Assembly (NCBI GenBank): GCA_025769875.1
Contig: JAGFNK010001245.1
Coordinates: forward strand, 1-12,311
Direction of reading: 5' to 3'
DNA from: Russula earlei
Taxonomy: Eukaryota > Basidiomycota > Agaricomycetes > Russulales > Russulaceae
Length of the DNA stretch: 12,311 nt
The notes under the pieces: model-generated
The model's input: only the letters and a program-made list of their open reading frames with translations
Database searches by the model: none
What the model was told of the DNA's origin: nothing
Made by a program: the position numbers and the translations under genes
Part shown: one piece after another, positions 6,962-12,311 of the stretch
Numbering within the stretch: position 1 is the first letter of the stretch
Layout: each line of letters begins with the position of its first letter

Positions 6962-9900
6962 GCCAAAGTGCGACAGTCGGCACAAAGGCCCAAATAGATG
7001 CCATTGTCAACCATAAAGAAAACTCAATGAAAGTTCCTTTTATGCTAACAACCAATGGAAAGACTGGCCAAGCGCTCCTTGACAGCGGAGCAACAGAAAA
7101 TTTCATCAATCAAGGAATTGTGGGGAAATTACAAATCCCACTCCGAACTCTCAGAACCCCCAGACCCATCATCAATGTAGATGGCACCAGTAACCAAGGA
7201 GGAGCACTAACCCATTATGCTCATATGGCTGTACAGCATGGCCCCACCACATGACTTCTCACCTTCTATGTTACAAACTTGGGAGAAGATAGAATGATCC
7301 TTGGCTACCCCTTCCTAAAAGCGTTAAACCCCCTCGTCAACTGGAGTACTGGTCATCTGAGAAACCACCTAGGGGTCCTTCTCACCCCCGTACCTCTAGC
7401 CAAACCACCAAGAATCCGGGTCACACAAATAAGGACAACCATCATCCCCCCTGAATACTTACGACACCAGAAAGTCTTCTCAGAAGAAGCAGCCAAACAA
7501 CTCCCACCCAGTTGAGGAGAACTTGACTTCAGAATCACCCTGAAACCTGACGCCCCCAAGTTCCTTGATTGCCGAACTTACCCCCTCCCCCAGAATGAGA
7601 AACAAGAGCTGTCGAGACAAATACAGGACGACCTAGCCAAAGGCTTCATCAAGGACAGCGTTTCAGACTTCGTATCCCCTGTCTTCTTTGTTCAGAAGAA
7701 GGATGGCACTGCCCCACGAATGGTAGTCGACTACTGAAAACTCAATAACACCACAGTCCCCGATTACCACGCCTTACCTAACATGGAAGAACAATTACAC
7801 CGACTAAGGGGCAAAACCACCTTTAGCAAGTTCAATGTCCGAGCTGGCTACAACAACGTTCTAATCCATCCTGAAGACCGACACAAAGGTGCCTTCAAAA
7901 CTCAATTTGGCACCTTTGTCCCCATGGTAATGGGCTTCGGCTTTACCAATGCCCCAGCAGCTTTCCAACAAGCAATGAACCATACCCTTCGACCTTGGCT
8001 TCTCAAATACCCAGAAAATACTTGCAATTACCTAGGTGACGTGGCAATAGCCACAGGATTGGGGGAAGAGCTCCTTCACCAACAAATCACACATGAGTTC
8101 CTTGACCTTCTCGAAAGGGACTCCTATTTTTTAAAGGCATCAAAATGTGCCTTTGAACAACACGAAATTGACTTCTTAGGTTTCCAAATCAATCAAGGAA
8201 CCCTCAAAATCGACCCAGTCAAAATGGACGGCCTCAAAAACTGGCCGAGACCCCCCAATAACCTGAAACAAGTGCAACAAATCATGGGCGCCCTCAATTA
8301 CCAACAACCATTTATCCGAGACTTTGCTAAAATAGCTCACCCTATTTTTTCTACAATCAAGAAAGGAACCCCCTTTTTTTGGACCCCAGAAGCAACCGCA
8401 GCCCTAGAAACCTTAATATCGGCAATCTGCGACGACCCTGAACTCTACACTGCCAACCCTGATCTCCCATACAAACTAGAAACTGATGCCTCGCAATTCG
8501 CCACCGGAGCAATCCTATTTCAGAAGGACCCAAGAGGGAAAAGAAAAATGATTGGCAACATGTCACACGCATTCAATGAAGCAGAAAGGAACTACCCAGT
8601 TTGCGATAGGGAGTTCCTAGCCCTGATTCTTGCACTCCAACACTGGCGATACCTGTTGGTTGGAACAAAACACCCCATCAAGATCTTTACTGATCATGCT
8701 AACCTTGCCCACTATCGACTCCCCCATAAAATTAATCGAAGGATTGCAGGTTACATTTCCACACTGGCGGATTATCATTTTGAAATCCACCATAAACCTG
8801 GAACTTCTAATCGCACGGATGCTCTCTTATGACAACCTGACCACAATGATGGATCAGGAGATAACCAGAACATCACGGCACTCCCTGATCAGCTTTTCAT
8901 TCGCATGCTTCACACTGAGGACCTCTATGCCCAAGTCCTAACCGAACAAAGAAACCGAAAATCAGATCTCCTCATGTGGAAGGTCAAACATGGTCTTCAA
9001 GAAGAAGAAGGTGTACTATTCAAAGACAGAAAATTGGTGGTACCATATCAAGAACCCCTCTTACAAAAGATATTACATACCTACCACAATAGTATTCTTG
9101 GTGGACATACAGGAAACGCCCGAACCCTGTATTCAATCCAGGAATCCTTCTGGTGGCCAAAGATGGCCTACTTTATCCGGGACTATATTCGAGGGTGTGC
9201 CACCTGTCAAGCCAACAAATCTTCCACACACCCAACTCACCCACCAATTTACCCCATTCCCCCAGAATTTCAAAAACCCTTCCAAGCTGTCACCATCGAC
9301 TGGATCGTTGACCTCCCACCATCGGAAGGAAATAATGCCATCATGACCATCACTGACCACGATTCCACCAAGGCAGCTATATTCATACCTTGCCATAAAG
9401 ACATGGGAACCCTGCAAATGGCCAAACTATTCTTGCATTACACCTTCCCATGGACCGGAGTTCCCTCCAAGATTATCTCTGACTGCGACTCCCACTTTAC
9501 CTCCAACCTGTTTCAAGAAATCACCCAAATCCTCGGAATTAATCAAAATCTGAGTACCACCTACCACCCCCAAACTGACGGACAATCAGAAAGGACCAAT
9601 CAGACCTTAGAAATGTACTTACGCATCTACACAGGGGAGAAACAAGAAGAATGGGCGCACTGGCTCCCCATAGCCCAATATCATTTTAACGCCCACAAAT
9701 CCACCACCACCAAGAGAACCCCATATGAACTCCTCATAGGCTTCAACCCTCAAGGGCTCGGCACCCAACTTAAATCCAAGTTCCCTGGAATCCAAGAACG
9801 ACTCCAGGCACTGAAGGATATGAGGGAAGCAGCACAAGAAGCAATGAGGAGGACACAAAACAATTGGATCAAAGAAACTAAGTTCAAGGGTTTCGAAGAA

Positions 9901-10200
9901 GGACAGAAGGTTTGGTTAGAAGGCACTAACCTAAAAACCCCCCATCAGTTTCAGAAATTCTGCCCCAAGCGGTTTGGCCCTTTTACCATCACCAAAAGAA
10001 TCTCCCATGTTGCTTACCAACTCCGACTTCCCCCCCAATGGAGCATCCATAATGTGTTTCATGCCTCCCTCCTATCTCCAGTCACAGAAACAGCTGAGCA
10101 CGGACCAAACTTCTCTGAACCACCACCTGATCTCCTGTTGGGAGAATATGAAGTCAAAAAGATCACTGCCCAACAGACCCATAGAAACTGACTCCAATAT
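6913..10200 (+). pseudogene. pol: Pol polyprotein (PR-RT-RNaseH-IN-chromodomain), copy A-plus
   Basis: One frame, -1 relative to gag and overlapping its last 49 bases. Protease: LLDSGATENFI, DSGA at 7081-7092. RT: VDY-stop-KLN near 7729, motif A KFNVRAGY with Asn at 7834-7836 where the family has Asp, and YLGD at 8029-8040 where the family has YLDD. RNase H: Asp 8485, Glu 8611, Asp 8692, Asp 8818, all present. Integrase: HHCC zinc finger ending CATC (9196-9207), then catalytic Asp 9298, Asp 9481 and Glu 9589, with the canonical 35-residue D-E spacing. A GPY/F module follows (KRFGPFTI, about 9968), then a chromodomain start (GEYEVKKI, about 10141) that ends at LQY. TGA stops lie at 7252, 7513, 7735, 8830 and 10189. 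No frameshift was seen. Confidence 0.93.
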
Positions 10201-10463
10201 TGTTACGAACCAAGGCAGGTCCTGGCTGTAGATGGTCCTATTCCACTCAAGAGAGACCTCTCTTTATTTGCATTACCAACTCCCTTCCATTTTCTGGGCT
10301 ATCCCTCCCACAGTGCAAGATATCACTATTGCAAAGGCACTATAACACGACTAGGCACCCATTTCCTAATCGGGTAATCATTGCGTGGCAACCACATGGT
10401 CACCCAGCCACCAAGAACCTGAAACAGCAGCACAAACTCTTAGAAACTGTTGCATAACTCACC

Positions 10464-10598
10464 TGACATCATCAAGGCTCCGATGACATCATGGCTGACT
10501 GAGCGACTCCACAGTGACCTCATAGGCTCACTAAGCGCTCCACAGTGACATCGTAATGATGTCATCACTCCACAATGATCAGTAATGCGCTCAGTAAG
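10464..10598 (+). promoter_or_regulatory. TGACATCA cluster and ~31-bp tandem repeat in family B U3
   Basis: TGACATCA-type octamers lie at 10464, 10484, 10515 (TGACCTCA), 10546 (TGACATCG) and, inverted, 10557-10564. CTCCACARTGA recurs at 10507, 10538 and 10568, spacing 31 and 30 bp. The octamers resemble CRE/ATF-type bZIP sites, so an enhancer role is plausible but not shown. Confidence 0.5.
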
Positions 10599-10700
10599 CC
10601 TGAAACTTGACACAAGCGAGTTTATGCCTCTGTAGTCCTATTGGATGGTACCAAAGAGTCTAGAATAGTCCCAGTTCTTTGTAATCGACCCTGTACACTG

Positions 10701-10742
10701 TATATAAGCCCCAATGAAGTATGGCAGTCATCAGACTGTCCA
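10701..10742 (+). promoter_or_regulatory. Family B LTR core promoter and putative RNA 5' end
   Basis: TATATAAG (10701-10708) is followed 32 bp from its first base by AGACTGTCCA (10733-10742), the reverse complement of the primer site at 11031. The start site is inferred from spacing. Confidence 0.6.
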
Positions 10743-11030
10743 TTTATGATACTCTCATCTTCCTGGGTACTCCCCCATGACCGCTCAGTTTAAAGATTCC
10801 CCTTGCTTCCAAGGTACTCTTCTACGACTGCCTTGTTTAAAGCCCTCTTGTTGCACTGGCTTCTAACCTTCGCCTCTGCCTCCAGTTACACATACCAGTC
10901 CCCATCTGGTATATCTTAGTCATTTGGCTTGTCCTCTTGTTCAACGCCGCCTACACCGCGTACCATCTGTTCCGACCCTTGCCCACCTGCTCCTGAGTCC
11001 ACACAGATCAGCAGTACGTGTCTTGACATC

Positions 11031-11040
11031 TGGACAGTCT
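11031..11040 (+). other. Self-primer binding site of family B
   Basis: TGGACAGTCT begins 2 nt after the LTR and is the exact reverse complement of AGACTGTCCA at 10733-10742. It also begins with TGG, as tRNA-primed sites do, so a tRNA primer is the main alternative. Confidence 0.6.
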
Positions 11041-11059
11041 CTCATTGTTCCTGTATTGA

Positions 11060-11632
11060 CCAGCCAACACTCAAGTGTCTACTCCCAACTCCCCCACTCT
11101 TGTCAACACCTCCTTGCGTCTCCCTTCTCCTCTCCAGCCCACTCCACGCACCGTCCTTCATCTACTCACTGAAGACCTCGACCCAGTTGATACATCCTCG
11201 CCCCTCAGCATCTTGTACTCCCCAACAGCCCCACCATCGTCTCCCAGCATTCCCCAGCCTATCCCAGGCGACTTTGTCCCTATTGGCACTCCCCCTCCAG
11301 CACAGAACGAGCAACAGCAAGTGGACTGTCCTCCCTTGCCTGAAGGCTTCCTTGACCGTCCTCCCTGCACAGCATTTCGCTTCCATCCACACCAGTACTT
11401 CGTCCTCCCCACCACCAATCACTCCCACAAGAAGTGGCAACCCCTCCACGATTTAAATCACCAAGACTACCTGTTACGCATCCCTACTGCAGACCAGTTA
11501 GCTCATCGTACCTTCACAGACACCTACACCACCGCCTTTTGAGCACGCGTTGTCCACACTTTTGCAGTGGAACCTTCCAACACTGCCCTCGCCACTGAGT
11601 ACAACCTCACCCCTTTTGGCATCTGCTCTAAT
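11060..11632 (+). pseudogene. Gag-like frame of the family B element, unrecognised family
   Basis: The frame opens after a TGA at 11057-11059, 20 bases past the primer site. A Pro/Ser/Thr-rich N-terminal part runs to about 11330 (PTAPPSSPSIPQP, TPPPAQNEQQQ). A less biased part follows (CTAFRFHPHQYFVLP, KKWQPLHDLNHQDYLLRIP, LAHRTFTDTYTTAF) up to TGA at 11540-11542. The same frame then continues (ARVVHTFAVEPSNTALA) to the solo LTR, and with that LTR and one target copy set aside it reads on at 12303. Its position makes it the likely start of gag, but I do not recognise the protein. Its only listed start is GTG (11075); I see no ATG in this frame. The TGA is probably a decayed CGA. Confidence 0.5.
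11628..11632 (+). repeat. Target site duplication, left copy (CTAAT)
   Basis: CTAAT directly precedes the solo LTR and is repeated exactly at 12298-12302. Confidence 0.88.
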
Positions 11633-12297
11633 TGTTGTAAACTACCCCTTTGTCGGTTCGTCCATTATTGTTCTTCCTTGTTATCCTTGTCTCCATGGTT
11701 ATTATCTCATCCCTTGATGGTGATTCCCTATTGTTTCACCTATTGTGTTTCACTTGTTGTGTTTCATCTATTGTGTTTCACTTATTGTGTTTCACTTGTT
11801 GTGTTTCATCTATTGTGTTTCACTTATTGTGTTTCACCTATTGTCGAGTTACTTTTGCTATTGGTCTACCTTTATCTATTGTTCCACTTATGGTACTGTA
11901 CAGCCTCGCCACATACAGTATTTAAGCGCCTGTAGAAGCTGGGGAATGCCCCAAGCTTAGCTTTGTCCCATTCCCTGTCGCATCCCTTGCCCTGTACTCT
12001 CTCTCAAAAATCACAACTTGCTTGTGCTGGCCTATACTCTGCTTGACCTAAGCACACCTCAAGGAGCCCTTGTGTTCCTCTTCCTCCTCTGCCTCTCTCT
12101 CATCGCTCTCCTCTTCTGTGAAACCAGAAGATCGACACTGTCCGCGGGCTGAGTCATTGTCTGACTAAGCCTTGAGACGCTAAACCTCTGAACCGGCCTT
12201 CTTGAGCCGGCCCCCATTGAACCTTTGAACCAAGTCACAGGGACTTGGCCCCCACTGAACCTTGAGCTAACGCTCTAACGGCCGCGACGCCGTTACA
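11633..12297 (+). repeat. Family A solo LTR
   Basis: A 665-bp LTR, TGTTG...GTTACA, with CTAAT on both sides, so it is one complete insertion reduced to a single LTR by LTR-LTR recombination. It is not the 3' LTR of A-plus: no polypurine tract precedes it and family B sequence lies on both sides. It has TATTTAAG (11919-11926), the RNA 5' end block AAGCTTAGCTT (11953-11963), an inverted CCAAT box (11860-11864) and the U5 stem-loop (12230-12248). It keeps CpG sites lost in the other copies, which suits the youngest insertion in the nest. Confidence 0.92.
11730..11839 (+). repeat. 14-bp tandem repeat array in the solo LTR U3
   Basis: Eight units: one of 12 bp, then seven of 14 bp of the form RTTGTGTTTCAYYT. 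A three-unit, 42-bp higher-order pattern (ACTT, then GTTG..ATCT, then ATTG..ACTT) occurs twice. Copy A-plus has three units and A-minus two, which accounts for most of the LTR length differences. Confidence 0.9.
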
Positions 12298-12302
12298 CTA
12301 AT
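12298..12302 (+). repeat. Target site duplication, right copy (CTAAT)
   Basis: Exact match to 11628-11632. The following bases resume the family B gag-like frame. Confidence 0.88.
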
Positions 12303-12311
12303 GTCGGGATA

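Larger units (their letters stand above)
4833..10200 (+). mobile_element. Family A Ty3/gypsy chromovirus, copy A-plus
   Basis: This is the fullest copy: LTR, self-primer site, gag with zinc knuckle, then protease, RT, RNase H, integrase with GPY/F module and the start of a chromodomain. RT before integrase is the Ty3/gypsy order, and the chromodomain places it among chromoviruses. It inserted into the copia integrase (left flank GAGTC, 4828-4832). It ends at 10200, where a family B LTR begins in the middle of the chromodomain. The polypurine tract, 3' LTR and second target duplication are therefore not adjacent and should lie beyond the nested family B element. Seven premature TGA stops and two lost RT aspartates make it inactive. 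Confidence 0.92.
10201..11028 (+). repeat. 5' LTR of the family B element
   Basis: It starts TGTTACGAACC at the break in the A-plus chromodomain and ends CTTGACA, 2 nt before the primer site; 828 bp. It is homologous to B' (3828-4656) around the promoter and at the 3' end. U3 holds a cluster of TGACATCA-like sites and a three-copy repeat of about 31 bp (10464-10598). TATATAAG lies at 10701-10708. Confidence 0.72.
10201..12311 (+). mobile_element. Family B LTR element, 5' part, nested in A-plus
   Basis: LTR 10201-11028, primer site 11031-11040, then a gag-like frame from 11060 that runs to the window edge once the solo LTR at 11633-12297 is set aside. It enters the A-plus chromodomain directly after the LQY codons (left flank AATAT). 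No pol domain is in view, so the superfamily cannot be assigned. A self-primed LTR element is inferred. Its internal region and 3' LTR must lie to the right of the window. Confidence 0.65.

Noticed and set aside
6596..10191. TGA used as a sense codon in gag-pol
   Set aside because: The sister copy has CGA or CAA at two of the sites, and CpG decay is strong in the LTRs. Mutation explains the TGA codons better than recoding.
10929..11456. 175-residue plus-strand frame rich in Pro, Ser and Thr
   Set aside because: It spans the LTR end and the primer site, and it overlaps the better-placed gag-like frame in another phase. It is composition-driven.
11567..11960. Cys/Phe/Leu-rich frames in all three phases of the solo LTR
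   Set aside because: They are translations of the 14-bp tandem repeat and flanking U3; a repeat unit open in several phases is not evidence of coding.
4833..12297. Reading 4833-5440 and 11633-12297 as the paired LTRs of one full-length element
   Set aside because: The right LTR has its own perfect CTAAT target duplication, while the left LTR is flanked by GAGTC. No polypurine tract precedes 11633. The chromodomain is cut at 10200 by a different LTR family, and the frame before 11633 resumes after 12302.

Overview
The window is a nest of fossil LTR retrotransposons. I found no host gene, structural RNA gene or CRISPR array. The pol proteins are fungal in style: a chromodomain integrase, RNase H motifs TDHANL and KINRR, and a Gag of the type common in basidiomycete Ty3/gypsy elements. 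Strong CpG decay in the copies also fits. I infer a repeat-rich basidiomycete genome, probably Agaricomycetes. This rests on motif recognition, not on a search.

Layout, left to right. (1) 1-2954, minus strand: 5' half of a Ty3/gypsy chromovirus, here called family A copy A-minus. It has an LTR (2364-2954), primer site, gag, protease and the start of RT, and runs off the left edge. (2) 2955-4832, minus strand: an older Ty1/copia element with integrase (4657-4832) before RT (2955-3262). It is split by a solo LTR of a second family, B' (about 3828-4656, plus strand). (3) 4833-10200, plus strand: copy A-plus, with 5' LTR (4833-5440), primer site, gag and pol, cut off inside the chromodomain at 10200. 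(4) 10201-12311, plus strand: 5' end of a family B element, with LTR 10201-11028, primer site 11031-11040 and a gag-like frame of unknown family. (5) 11633-12297: a family A solo LTR inside that gag-like frame, with a perfect 5-bp target duplication (CTAAT).

The nesting gives a relative order. The copia element came first. Insertions of A-minus, A-plus and the B' LTR followed, then family B into A-plus, then a later family A insertion into family B. Family A was therefore active both before and after a family B transposition.

The main observation is that both families look self-primed, as in the Tf1/sushi group. In each, a 10-11 nt block 32-35 bp downstream of the start of the TATA box (the expected RNA 5' end) is the exact reverse complement of the sequence 1-2 nt beyond the LTR, where a tRNA primer site would normally lie. 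The A-plus copy is dead: seven premature in-frame stops are all TGA, and two RT catalytic aspartates are replaced, while the RNase H and integrase catalytic residues remain. The LTR copies show graded CpG loss consistent with deamination of methylated CpG.
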